From: Drosophila persimilis
Taxonomy: Eukaryota; Arthropoda; Insecta; Diptera; Drosophilidae
Length of the DNA: 64,000 nt
Assembly: GCF_003286085.1 (NCBI RefSeq)
Contig: NW_020825385.1
Span: forward strand, 40,792 to 104,791
Reading direction: 5' to 3'
In this document: positions 18,859 to 28,518 of the stretch, piece after piece
Numbering within the stretch: the stretch's first letter is position 1
Layout: the number at the start of each line of letters is the position of its first letter
The notes under the pieces: model-generated
Told to the model about the DNA's origin: nothing
Seen by the model: the letters and a program-made list of their open reading frames with translations, nothing else
The model's database searches: none
Position numbers and translations under genes: made by a program

Positions 18859-21800
18859 GTCTGCCCTACCTAAAAAGAGTAGACAAAAAAATAAACAGAG
18901 AATTAAAAGTTTTGATAGATACGGGAGCAACTTCCTGTTATATAAAAAAAGGAATTTACGACAATAAAAAAGAATTACCAATTTATAAGAAAGTTGCTAC
19001 AGTGAATGGGTTTTCAATAATTAAATATTTCCATAATATAACAATTTTCAACACAAAGCAAGTGTTTTATGAAATAGATGGAATGGAGGCAGATTTACTA
19101 ATAGGATTTAACCTATTAAAGAAAATCGGAGCGGTTATTAATACAGGAAAGGGGACTTTAAGTTATAAAGACAATGAGGAGAAACTAATATATGACGAGG
19201 TCCTTTCTTTAAACAAATTAACCTTTATAGAAGGAAAAACCATCCTTCCGTTGAAGGAATATATAATAAAAAAATATTTTGAAGAAGAAAAAGAAATGAA
19301 AAGCGATTCAGTAAAGGTAGAAGGAAGTTTATATAGCTTGGGATCAAAAAATCCTGAGCACGCCGACGAAGAATTATCCGTCAATAGTTTGGGATTCAAA
19401 TATCCTGAACCCGCCGTCGTTGAATTATCCGACATCCAAAGTTTTAATAGTTTGGGATTAAAATATCCTGAGCACGCCGTCGTTGAATTATCCGACACTA
19501 AAAGTTCGAATAGTTTGGGATTAAAGAATCCTGAACACGCCGTCGTTGAATTATCCGACAATGAACAATTTAAAAGTTTGGGATGCAAAAATCCTGAACG
19601 CGCCGTCGTAGAAATATCCGACATTCAAAATTATGCAAATTCTGAATTGAAAAAAATGAAATTGTATAACACAATAACCTACAAAGAGGACAATTTAGAA
19701 AATCTCAGAGAGAAAATGGTATCTATCATCGAAGAAGACCATGCCAATATAAATTTACAGTTACCGTTCAGAACGGATATAAAAGGAGAGATTAACACTG
19801 AACACGATAGACCGGTATATGGCAAGCAGTATCCATACGCTTATTCGGTTAACGATTTCCTTAATAACGAAATAAGTAAAATGTTAGATCAAGGTATAAT
19901 CAGACCTAGTAAAAGCCCATATAATTCACCGGTAATAGTAGTACCAAAGAAGGGAGTAAATGAGGACGGAACTCCTAAGCATAGATTAGTAATAGACTTT
20001 AAGAAACTTAATGAAAACACTATACCGGATAGATACCCTATGCAAGATCCTTCAGTAATCCTTGCCAATTTAGGTAAAGCGAAATATTTCTCGGCCATTG
20101 ATTTAGAGTCAGGTTTCTATCAGATTTTAATGAGGGAATCAGATATTGAAAAAACATCTTTTTCCATAAATAACGGCAAATATGAATTTCTAAGAATGCC
20201 TATGGGATTGACGAACGCTCCCAGAATTTTCCAAAGGGCAATGGACGATATACTTAGAGAACAAGTTGGGAAAACTTGTCACGTCTATATGGACGATATA
20301 ATAATATTTTCAAAAACTATAGAACAACATTATAAAGATCTAATTCATATAATTCAGATATTGCAAAACGCTAACATGAAAATTTCACTAGAAAAGTCTA
20401 AATTCTTTCAATTAGAAACCAAATTTCTGGGATACATTGTTTCCCAAAATATCATTAAAACAGATCCAGACAAAATCTCCACAATACAAAACTATCCAAT
20501 TCCTAAAAATATCAGAGAGCTACGTAGCTTCTTAGGACTAACAGGGTATTACAGAAAATTTGTCCGAAATTATGCCACAATGGCCAAGCCTTTAACAAAA
20601 TATCTGAGCGGAGTAAATGGGAAAGTTTCACGAAGGGCATCCAAGAAAACATTAATACAGCTGGATGAACCAGCAATTGGAGCATTTAATAATTTAAAGG
20701 ACAGTTTAATAGCACATATTGAATTAGTTCCAAAACGGAAAGAAAGGGGAATAAATGAATTAGGTACCATTTGGAAATGGATAGCAGGCAGCCCTGATCA
20801 TGACGACTTTTTGAAAATACAAAATAAAGTAAATGAATTAACTGAAAATAATAATAAACAATTTGTAATAAATTCCAAATTTTTCAAAGAAATTGAATTG
20901 CTATCAAATTCATTAAAAAATGTCATCTTCAATGAAGAAACGATACTGAGAAAGCATCGTTTAAAATTAATAACTTTTGACCTACTAAATTTAGTTGATA
21001 CCATAACCCTCTTAAAAGTAAACATTTTCAATACAAAAATTTTAAATAAAAACGAAATAGAGGACATTTATAAGCATGAAAAACATAATGTTGAATTGTC
21101 TGATCTGTTGGACATTGCAACGGTTAAAATAATTCGAAATGCAGATTTAATAATCATTTACATAAAATATCCTCAAATTAAAGATATTTGCAAGTTTTAC
21201 CATGCAAGAGCCATCTCACAAAATGATGGAATGTTAGTTATAAGTGAAAAAGTTTGTGAATGTAAGGAGAAATACTATTTAATGAATAATTTTAAAAGTG
21301 AAACTTTTAACAATTACGCACAAATAAATTTAAAGAGTACCTGTTTCACCAATTTACTTAATGGCTTTAAAGCCAACTGCACTAAAAAAAGGGAAAAAAA
21401 CAAAGAAATAGACATCATTCAGGATGGTGCCATATTAGTTTCAGGCAAAAATATCGTAGACAATACTACTTTGTTAGGATCGTATCTCCTTATATTCAAC
21501 AACACAATTGTAATAAATAATATAACCCACATAAATGATAAGGGTAAAATTCTAAAATATATATCGCATCATAGATATAGCGATTTTGAATTAGTTGATT
21601 ATATACAATCGAATGATAAGCAATTTTCTTTTGATAATGTTAATATTTTAAATCCCCTTATAACATTAGGTAATACGGCCTTACCATTAACAACATTATT
21701 TTTAATCATTTTGATATTGTTAATGTTATTTTACTTCGGCTATAAATTAACCAAATTTGTACTTATTAAATCAATAAGAATACCGTCAGAAGAAATAGTG

Positions 21801-21878
21801 GAAAGCAACATTCAAATACTGTCAGAAGAAATTAGAGCTCTATCAGAACTTCAAAATGTATCGGGACGAAACATTTAA
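18840..21878 (+). CDS. Pol-env fusion frame of gypsy A (protease-RT joined to env)
   Basis: Open from the slippery site to 21878. In order: retropepsin with LIDTGA (about 18913); a linker of five degenerate 21-residue repeats of the type NSLGLKYPEHAVVELSD (about 19336-19635); and an RT with VYMDDI catalytic box (about 20284-20301) and LGLTGYYRKF thumb. Just after HIELV the frame passes directly into env at its cleavage site (KRKERG) and SPDHDD motif. The env ectodomain and a C-terminal transmembrane segment (about 21676-21760) follow. RNase H, integrase and the env N-terminus with signal peptide are missing. In gypsy C the two joined sites share GAATTAGT (54695-54702, 56636-56643), so this is a deletion at a short direct repeat that happened to keep frame. 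The product cannot integrate by itself. Confidence 0.88.
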   Translation, partial: RSAPEVGLPYLKRVDKKINRELKVLIDTGATSCYIKKGIYDNKKELPIYKKVATVNGFSIIKYFHNITIFNTKQVFYEIDGMEADLLIGFNLLKKIGAVINTGKGTLSYKDNEEKLIYDEVLSLNKLTFIEGKTILPLKEYIIKKYFEEEKEMKSDSVKVEGSLYSLGSKNPEHADEELSVNSLGFKYPEPAVVELSDIQSFNSLGLKYPEHAVVELSDTKSSNSLGLKNPEHAVVELSDNEQFKSLGCKNPERAVVEISDIQNYANSELKKMKLYNTITYKEDNLENLREKMVSIIEEDHANINLQLPFRTDIKGEINTEHDRPVYGKQYPYAYSVNDFLNNEISKMLDQGIIRPSKSPYNSPVIVVPKKGVNEDGTPKHRLVIDFKKLNENTIPDRYPMQDPSVILANLGKAKYFSAIDLESGFYQILMRESDIEKTSFSINNGKYEFLRMPMGLTNAPRIFQRAMDDILREQVGKTCHVYMDDIIIFSKTIEQHYKDLIHIIQILQNANMKISLEKSKFFQLETKFLGYIVSQNIIKTDPDKISTIQNYPIPKNIRELRSFLGLTGYYRKFVRNYATMAKPLTKYLSGVNGKVSRRASKKTLIQLDEPAIGAFNNLKDSLIAHIELVPKRKERGINELGTIWKWIAGSPDHDDFLKIQNKVNELTENNNKQFVINSKFFKEIELLSNSLKNVIFNEETILRKHRLKLITFDLLNLVDTITLLKVNIFNTKILNKNEIEDIYKHEKHNVELSDLLDIATVKIIRNADLIIIYIKYPQIKDICKFYHARAISQNDGMLVISEKVCECKEKYYLMNNFKSETFNNYAQINLKSTCFTNLLNGFKANCTKKREKNKEIDIIQDGAILVSGKNIVDNTTLLGSYLLIFNNTIVINNITHINDKGKILKYISHHRYSDFELVDYIQSNDKQFSFDNVNILNPLITLGNTALPLTTLFLIILILLMLFYFGYKLTKFVLIKSIRIPSEEIVESNIQILSEEIRALSELQNVSGRNI
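19336..19635 (+). repeat. 63-bp in-frame coding repeat in gypsy A pol, five units
   Basis: Units of about 21 codons with core SLG.K.PE.AVVELSD. B has four units (23994-24230) and C five (53319-53618). Confidence 0.9.
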
Positions 21879-21880
21879 GA

Positions 21881-21888
21881 ATGGGGGG
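21881..21888 (+). promoter_or_regulatory. Polypurine tract of gypsy A
   Basis: ATGGGGGG directly before the central LTR. Same in B (26476-26483) and C (57797-57804). Confidence 0.8.
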
Positions 21889-22419
21889 AGTTAACGTACC
21901 CAATTCCATTGAGCTCTTATACGAGTTGTAAACAATCTTTGGTTTTCCAAAACGAAAACAATTTCAATCTTGGGCCTCCGCCTAATTGATTTCTAAGATG
22001 TACAATCTCAAGCGCCCCCGCCGCAATCCCAATCTTTGACACACGCCTAAATGGAAAACCAATGTTTGCCCACACCCGGCTTCTCATAAACAATCTCACT
22101 CCCGGCTTTCTGCAGATCCTGCACTTTAGGCCTTTTACAGTTCTCTCTTTGGATGACGAAATCCAATACTCGGGATGGCGAAATCAATTGAAATGTTTAT
22201 AGAAAAACGATTCCCGAAAGGGATCAACGATGCAAAGATCAGAAAGTTCAAATCAGTCTTGATCCAGCAGCGACACCGCAAAGTCTAGCTAAATATTAAG
22301 ATCGCGCAATCCCTTGCCCGGAATTCCTTTGTGACCCTCTACTTAAATCTATATCAGTGAAGTTCGAAGTAAAATAAAAACTTTTTAAAAACACAATCCG
22401 CTACCGCAGTTGTTTAATT
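21889..22419 (+). repeat. Central LTR shared by gypsy A (3') and gypsy B (5'), 531 bp
   Basis: AGTTAACG...AATT, preceded by A's polypurine tract and followed by B's primer-binding site. It serves as both 3' and 5' LTR. I see no difference from the right LTR over the parts compared. Confidence 0.95.
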
Positions 22420-23042
22420 GGCGCCCAACGTGGGGCGACGTTGTATAAAAAACACCGAATGATAAAAGTGTTGTGTCGTGCCGAAACCCGAAGGACAATT
22501 AATTAATGGAATAAATCCTTCAAATTTAAAAACGCGGAGTGACTGTGTGATATAAGATAAAAAAAAGTGAGATAAAAAGGAAACAAACCGGAGCTTAGGG
22601 AGTGCAAAAATAAATACAAATACAAATACAAATACAAATACAAATACAAATACAAATAAAATGCAAAATACAAATAAAACAAAAAGCTAATCAAGGCAAT
22701 TCGTAAATACAAAAAAAACCAAAGAAACCCAAAGTTTTTAAAAAACAAAACCAACAAAACCGACAAAACCAAAATACAAAGAAAGTGAAACGATCAGCGA
22801 AGCCAAAGAAGGAAGACCCCCAGAAGACCCAGTCAAACAAATTTAGTCAAAGAAATTTAAGAAGGAAGACCCGTTCGAAGACCTGTCAGACAAATCAAGA
22901 AGGAAGAACCGTTCGAAGATCTGCCAAACTAAGAAGGACGACCCCTACCGGATATTTCGTGAGCAAGAGTTGTATTAATAAATATATAAGTATAATTAGG
23001 TTATATAAGATTATAAAAACTAACATATAAGAAAAATTAAAA

Positions 23043-23516
23043 GTGGATCAACTAACTTTAGATTTTGAAAAACTAAAAATGATTAACTCTCAAGCAAGGG
23101 CCGATCTCACAGCAGATCTGGTTAAACAATTGATAGCACTTCAAATTTCACAAGTACAAGAGCAAATTGTAAATTTAAAACAACAAATAGAAACTAAATC
23201 CGATCAGGTATCAGATTATCAGGCAGAAACAATAGACGAATCGATACAAATCCGGAACCGACAGAACAGCAATCAATTCAGGGGAAATAATAACAATAGA
23301 AATTATCGGGAGAATACTAACGGTTATTATAGGAGAAATAATAACAATTATAGCCAAGCCCAGCATTTTAGGGCAAACGTAGTACCGAATAATCAGTCTA
23401 ACGACAATCAAGCGCAGAATCGAAAGCCAAACGAAATGTCGGAACAACCGGCTAATAAAGCAATGAGGATAAATAACATTGAGGAGGATCATTTTTTAGA
23501 TCAGCCCCCGAAGTAG
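23043..23516 (+). CDS. Gag of gypsy B, internally deleted
   Basis: Same 157-codon frame as gypsy A gag (4658 bp apart), with a synonymous difference near its start (GATCAGCTA versus GATCAACTA). Carries the same capsid deletion, GTG-first frame (first ATG 23079) and slippery heptamer at 23492-23498. Evidence and doubts are as for the A copy. Confidence 0.8.
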   Translation: MDQLTLDFEKLKMINSQARADLTADLVKQLIALQISQVQEQIVNLKQQIETKSDQVSDYQAETIDESIQIRNRQNSNQFRGNNNNRNYRENTNGYYRRNNNNYSQAQHFRANVVPNNQSNDNQAQNRKPNEMSEQPANKAMRINNIEEDHFLDQPPK

Positions 23517-26473
23517 GTCTGCCCTACCTAAAAAGAGTAGACAAAAAAATAAACAGAGAATTAAAAGTTTTGATAGATACGGGAGCAACTTCCTGTTATA
23601 TAAAAAAAGGAATTTACGACAATAAAAAAGAATTACCAATTTATAAGAAAGTTGCTACAGTGAATGGGTTTTCAATAATTAAATATTTCCATAATATAAC
23701 AATTTTCAACACAAAGCAAGTGTTTTATGAAATAGATGGAATGGAGGCAGATTTACTAATAGGATTTAACCTATTAAAGAAAATCGGAGCGGTTATTAAT
23801 ACAGGAAAGGGGACTTTAAGTTATAAAGACAATGAGGAGAAACTAATATATGACGAGGTCCTTTCTTTAAACAAATTAACCTTTATAGAAGGAAAAACCA
23901 TCCTTCCGTTGAAGGAATATATAATAAAAAAATATTTTGAAGAAGAAAAAGAAATGAAAAGCGATTCAGTAAAGGTAGAAGGAAGTTTATATAGCTTGGG
24001 ATCAAAAAATCCTGAGCACGCCGACGAAGAATTATCCGTCAATAGTTTGGGATTCAAATATCCTGAGCACGCCGTCGTTGAATTATCCGACACTAAAAGT
24101 TCGAATAGTTTGGGATTAAAGAATCCTGAACACGCCGTCGTTGAATTATCCGACAATGAACAATTTAAAAGTTTGGGATGCAAAAATCCTGAACGCGCCG
24201 TCGTAGAAATATCCGACATTCAAAATTATGCAAATTCTGAATTGAAAAAAATGAAATTGTATAACACAATAACCTACAAAGAGGACAATTTAGAAAATCT
24301 CAGAGAGAAAATGGTATCTATCATCGAAGAAGACCATGCCAATATAAATTTACAGTTACCGTTCAGAACGGATATAAAAGGAGAGATTAACACTGAACAC
24401 GATAGACCGGTATATGGCAAGCAGTATCCATACGCTTATTCGGTTAACGATTTCCTTAATAACGAAATAAGTAAAATGTTAGATCAAGGTATAATCAGAC
24501 CTAGTAAAAGCCCATATAATTCACCGGTAATAGTAGTACCAAAGAAGGGAGTAAATGAGGACGGAACTCCTAAGCATAGATTAGTAATAGACTTTAAGAA
24601 ACTTAATGAAAACACTATACCGGATAGATACCCTATGCAAGATCCTTCAGTAATCCTTGCCAATTTAGGTAAAGCGAAATATTTCTCGGCCATTGATTTA
24701 GAGTCAGGTTTCTATCAGATTTTAATGAGGGAATCAGATATTGAAAAAACATCTTTTTCCATAAATAACGGCAAATATGAATTTCTAAGAATGCCTATGG
24801 GATTGACGAACGCTCCCAGAATTTTCCAAAGGGCAATGGACGATATACTTAGAGAACAAGTTGGGAAAACTTGTCACGTCTATATGGACGATATAATAAT
24901 ATTTTCAAAAACTATAGAACAACATTATAAAGATCTAATTCATATAATTCAGATATTGCAAAACGCTAACATGAAAATTTCACTAGAAAAGTCTAAATTC
25001 TTTCAATTAGAAACCAAATTTCTGGGATACATTGTTTCCCAAAATATCATTAAAACAGATCCAGACAAAATCTCCACAATACAAAACTATCCAATTCCTA
25101 AAAATATCAGAGAGCTACGTAGCTTCTTAGGACTAACAGGGTATTACAGAAAATTTGTCCGAAATTATGCCACAATGGCCAAGCCTTTAACAAAATATCT
25201 GAGCGGAGTAAATGGGAAAGTTTCACGAAGGGCATCCAAGAAAACATTAATACAGCTGGATGAACCAGCAATTGGAGCATTTAATAATTTAAAGGACAGT
25301 TTAATAGCACATATTGAATTAGTTCCAAAACGGAAAGAAAGGGGAATAAATGAATTAGGTACCATTTGGAAATGGATAGCAGGCAGCCCTGATCATGACG
25401 ACTTTTTGAAAATACAAAATAAAGTAAATGAATTAACTGAAAATAATAATAAACAATTTGTAATAAATTCCAAATTTTTCAAAGAAATTGAATTGCTATC
25501 AAATTCATTAAAAAATGTCATCTTCAATGAAGAAACGATACTGAGAAAGCATCGTTTAAAATTAATAACTTTTGACCTACTAAATTTAGTTGATACCATA
25601 ACCCTCTTAAAAGTAAACATTTTCAATACAAAAATTTTAAATAAAAACGAAATAGAGGACATTTATAAGCATGAAAAACATAATGTTGAATTGTCTGATC
25701 TGTTGGACATTGCAACGGTTAAAATAATTCGAAATGCAGATTTAATAATCATTTACATAAAATATCCTCAAATTAAAGATATTTGCAAGTTTTACCATGC
25801 AAGAGCCATCTCACAAAATGATGGAATGTTAGTTATAAGTGAAAAAGTTTGTGAATGTAAGGAGAAATACTATTTAATGAATAATTTTAAAAGTGAAACT
25901 TTTAACAATTACGCACAAATAAATTTAAAGAGTACCTGTTTCACCAATTTACTTAATGGCTTTAAAGCCAACTGCACTAAAAAAAGGGAAAAAAACAAAG
26001 AAATAGACATCATTCAGGATGGTGCCATATTAGTTTCAGGCAAAAATATCGTAGACAATACTACTTTGTTAGGATCGTATCTCCTTATATTCAACAACAC
26101 AATTGTAATAAATAATATAACCCACATAAATGATAAGGGTAAAATTCTAAAATATATATCGCATCATAGATATAGCGATTTTGAATTAGTTGATTATATA
26201 CAATCGAATGATAAGCAATTTTCTTTTGATAATGTTAATATTTTAAATCCCCTTATAACATTAGGTAATACGGCCTTACCATTAACAACATTATTTTTAA
26301 TCATTTTGATATTGTTAATGTTATTTTACTTCGGCTATAAATTAACCAAATTTGTACTTATTAAATCAATAAGAATACCGTCAGAAGAAATAGTGGAAAG
26401 CAACATTCAAATACTGTCAGAAGAAATTAGAGCTCTATCAGAACTTCAAAATGTATCGGGACGAAACATTTAA
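23498..26473 (+). CDS. Pol-env fusion frame of gypsy B
   Basis: Same architecture as the A copy: LIDTGA protease, SLG.K.PE repeat linker, YMDD reverse transcriptase, then the env portion entered at the cleavage site and ending in a transmembrane segment. It is exactly 21 residues shorter because one repeat unit (the part reading PAVVELSDIQSFNSLGLKY in A) is absent. The frame is open throughout, while the full-length gypsy C copy has many breaks. Confidence 0.88.
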   Translation, partial: RSAPEVGLPYLKRVDKKINRELKVLIDTGATSCYIKKGIYDNKKELPIYKKVATVNGFSIIKYFHNITIFNTKQVFYEIDGMEADLLIGFNLLKKIGAVINTGKGTLSYKDNEEKLIYDEVLSLNKLTFIEGKTILPLKEYIIKKYFEEEKEMKSDSVKVEGSLYSLGSKNPEHADEELSVNSLGFKYPEHAVVELSDTKSSNSLGLKNPEHAVVELSDNEQFKSLGCKNPERAVVEISDIQNYANSELKKMKLYNTITYKEDNLENLREKMVSIIEEDHANINLQLPFRTDIKGEINTEHDRPVYGKQYPYAYSVNDFLNNEISKMLDQGIIRPSKSPYNSPVIVVPKKGVNEDGTPKHRLVIDFKKLNENTIPDRYPMQDPSVILANLGKAKYFSAIDLESGFYQILMRESDIEKTSFSINNGKYEFLRMPMGLTNAPRIFQRAMDDILREQVGKTCHVYMDDIIIFSKTIEQHYKDLIHIIQILQNANMKISLEKSKFFQLETKFLGYIVSQNIIKTDPDKISTIQNYPIPKNIRELRSFLGLTGYYRKFVRNYATMAKPLTKYLSGVNGKVSRRASKKTLIQLDEPAIGAFNNLKDSLIAHIELVPKRKERGINELGTIWKWIAGSPDHDDFLKIQNKVNELTENNNKQFVINSKFFKEIELLSNSLKNVIFNEETILRKHRLKLITFDLLNLVDTITLLKVNIFNTKILNKNEIEDIYKHEKHNVELSDLLDIATVKIIRNADLIIIYIKYPQIKDICKFYHARAISQNDGMLVISEKVCECKEKYYLMNNFKSETFNNYAQINLKSTCFTNLLNGFKANCTKKREKNKEIDIIQDGAILVSGKNIVDNTTLLGSYLLIFNNTIVINNITHINDKGKILKYISHHRYSDFELVDYIQSNDKQFSFDNVNILNPLITLGNTALPLTTLFLIILILLMLFYFGYKLTKFVLIKSIRIPSEEIVESNIQILSEEIRALSELQNVSGRNI

Positions 26474-26483
26474 GAATGGGGGG

Positions 26484-27014
26484 AGTTAACGTACCCAATT
26501 CCATTGAGCTCTTATACGAGTTGTAAACAATCTTTGGTTTTCCAAAACGAAAACAATTTCAATCTTGGGCCTCCGCCTAATTGATTTCTAAGATGTACAA
26601 TCTCAAGCGCCCCCGCCGCAATCCCAATCTTTGACACACGCCTAAATGGAAAACCAATGTTTGCCCACACCCGGCTTCTCATAAACAATCTCACTCCCGG
26701 CTTTCTGCAGATCCTGCACTTTAGGCCTTTTACAGTTCTCTCTTTGGATGACGAAATCCAATACTCGGGATGGCGAAATCAATTGAAATGTTTATAGAAA
26801 AACGATTCCCGAAAGGGATCAACGATGCAAAGATCAGAAAGTTCAAATCAGTCTTGATCCAGCAGCGACACCGCAAAGTCTAGCTAAATATTAAGATCGC
26901 GCAATCCCTTGCCCGGAATTCCTTTGTGACCCTCTACTTAAATCTATATCAGTGAAGTTCGAAGTAAAATAAAAACTTTTTAAAAACACAATCCGCTACC
27001 GCAGTTGTTTAATT
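26484..27014 (+). repeat. Right LTR of gypsy B, 531 bp
   Basis: AGTTAACG...TTTAATT, followed by TGCA, the duplicate of the host sequence at 17229-17232. Comparison with 17749 fixes the LTR end at AATT. Confidence 0.95.
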
Positions 27015-27363
27015 TGCATGTGTGCTCGCGTGCCTCGTGAGGAACCCACCAAGCCAGTTGAGGCTTAGCTCAACGACCTGCTGGCAAAGATCAAGGACTT
27101 TTTCAACGAGGATAGCGTTAAGGTAAGTCTAGCCGACACTAGCCGACCTTAACAGACCAGACAAAAACGTATGCCTAATTTACTCGATTGCTTCTGCACG
27201 ACTTCAATGATAAGGCCAAGGCTGCTGCTGAAGAAGGTCTTGCTGTGAACGAGCAGATCCAAAAGGCGCCCAAACCCTAAAAATTCAGCTCTAAAGCAAC
27301 GAATTTAAAAATCAAATCAAATCAAAAGGTTTAAACTACAATTTAAAGGTTTTTAGCGTCAGC

Positions 27364-28518
27364 TCAATAATGCAAAAACATCCACAAACGGAGCTGGATC
27401 CGGGTCATGGCAAATAGCCGGTACAGGGCCTGAGGTCCCGCCAAGGGAAGCTCCTGGCGGTTTGCGCACTTGCCGGTTGAATCGAAAATATGGCGGTAGA
27501 TACGCGGGCGTATGTCGTGCAGCTGCTTGGCGCTGCAGACACTCTGCGGCATCTGGATCAAATGGTCGACCATAAGGGACACTCGTGGGGTAGTCGAAAG
27601 CAATAGCTGGCCGCTGACGGTGATTTTTTCCCCAGCTCTTTTCAGACGTAGACGCAGCACCCAATCCTCCTCAAAGGCACGAATCGTCTGTGGGGATCGG
27701 GATAAGAGATCATCAGAGGTATGCTGCAGACGAGTTCTGGTTCTCCAAAACCTTACCTCAGACTCGAGGGTCCGTGGGTGTAAACCCTCTGAGCGGTGTA
27801 TCCCCTTCATTCTCAAGGTGAAAAATTCCACCCGGCTAGCACTCAGCACCCGATGGAGCTGCAACAAGGGCTTTTGGGCCTCAAGCTCCCTGTCCTCGAC
27901 ATGCAGCAGAATATCTAGGATCTCCTTTCCCTGCTTCTGGGGAAACCCACAGTCGGAATCATGTGAGACGCTGTCCTTGTAGGGGCCCTTCCAAGAACAG
28001 CCCAGGCAGTGGTACTTGCAGCAAACCACACGCCCCTCACAAACGAACTCCAAGTGTCTGGAGAGATCTTTCCTGTCTGAGAACTGGTCATTGCAGCTGG
28101 GGCAGCTGATGGGTAGCTCCCAGAGGGTCTGGCGCACCACTAGATTCTGCTCCTGATCGTAGTTTCTAATGAGCGATCGACAACTGGGGCAGCAGGCACT
28201 CGTTTTATTGAAGATGGCAAAAGCCAGAACGGCGGTCTTGCAGTCCTCACACATGATATGCCCATGGCTGCACTGAAAGAAGTCGTGTGGTTGTGGAACC
28301 TCGCGGCAAACAACGCACACCAGTATGTTATGCAGTAGCTCACAAAGATCGGAGACGCCACCACCCGAGGACCCGCCGACCTCACCCTCACTGCTGTCCA
28401 TAGTAGTCGAAATCTCATTCAAAGTACTTTCATCTTTACTTGCAACATCTGACAATCGCTGCCTCTTGGCGGCTGGGGGCTGCTCGTTGTTGTTGTCATT
28501 GGGGTTGGCCTTCGACAT
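27364..28518 (-). CDS. CYHR1-like (cysteine- and histidine-rich protein 1) RING/TRAF-type zinc-finger protein, 384 aa
   Basis: Intact uninterrupted frame with an ATG start (28516-28518). The N-terminus is disordered, with a basic nuclear-signal-like AAKRQRL. A RING finger spans about residues 70-117 (CVVCREV, CSHGHIMCEDC, CPSCR). Next is a TRAF/SIAH-type Cys-His zinc region (about 138-192: CPSCNDQF, HLEFVC, CKYHCLGCSWKG, HDSDC), then a C-terminal domain without obvious motifs (about 195-384). The layout fits the metazoan CYHR1/ZTRAF1 family, of which I recall a Drosophila member, CG32486; ubiquitin-related function is inferred from the RING. The absence of introns raises the possibility of a retrocopy. 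It ends 84 bp from the end of the dead secreted-peptide gene, tail to tail. No AATAAA is obvious in the few bases after the stop. Confidence 0.78.
   Translation of the reverse strand: MSKANPNDNNNEQPPAAKRQRLSDVASKDESTLNEISTTMDSSEGEVGGSSGGGVSDLCELLHNILVCVVCREVPQPHDFFQCSHGHIMCEDCKTAVLAFAIFNKTSACCPSCRSLIRNYDQEQNLVVRQTLWELPISCPSCNDQFSDRKDLSRHLEFVCEGRVVCCKYHCLGCSWKGPYKDSVSHDSDCGFPQKQGKEILDILLHVEDRELEAQKPLLQLHRVLSASRVEFFTLRMKGIHRSEGLHPRTLESEVRFWRTRTRLQHTSDDLLSRSPQTIRAFEEDWVLRLRLKRAGEKITVSGQLLLSTTPRVSLMVDHLIQMPQSVCSAKQLHDIRPRIYRHIFDSTGKCANRQELPLAGPQALYRLFAMTRIQLRLWMFLHY

Larger units (their letters stand above)
17233..27014 (+). mobile_element. Two gypsy-group elements (A and B) in tandem sharing a central LTR
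   Basis: Structure is LTR - internal A - LTR - internal B - LTR. One 4-bp target duplication, TGCA (17229-17232 and 27015-27018), flanks the whole; nothing like a duplication lies around the central LTR. LTRs start AGTTAACG and end AATT, as in the gypsy group. Both internal regions are deletion derivatives of the family represented by gypsy C, lacking the capsid part of gag and everything from RNase H through the env N-terminus. They are nearly identical to one another: B lacks one 63-bp coding repeat and has two fewer hexanucleotide units, and the left LTR lacks 14 bp. Confidence 0.95.
17099..27280 (+). pseudogene. Host gene for a small secreted peptide, dead, split by the gypsy A/B tandem
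   Basis: Three exons can be traced: 17099-17155, 17226-17232 joined to 27019-27122, and 27200-27280, all in phase (19, 37 and 27 codons). Exon 1 encodes a strongly hydrophobic signal peptide (IALIFFLFALFA) and ends at donor GTAAGT. The first intron is 70 bp with acceptor TTTCAG at 17221-17225. The remainder is lysine- and glutamate-rich with an amphipathic-helix look (LNDLLAKIKDFF) and a natural stop at 27278-27280. Lesions: the initiator position reads ATA (17099-17101), an in-frame TAG lies at 27066-27068, the second intron ends CAC instead of CAG (27197-27199), and 9.8 kb of retrotransposon lies inside exon 2. I do not recognise the protein. Its functional paralogue, if any, should be elsewhere in the genome. 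Confidence 0.72.
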
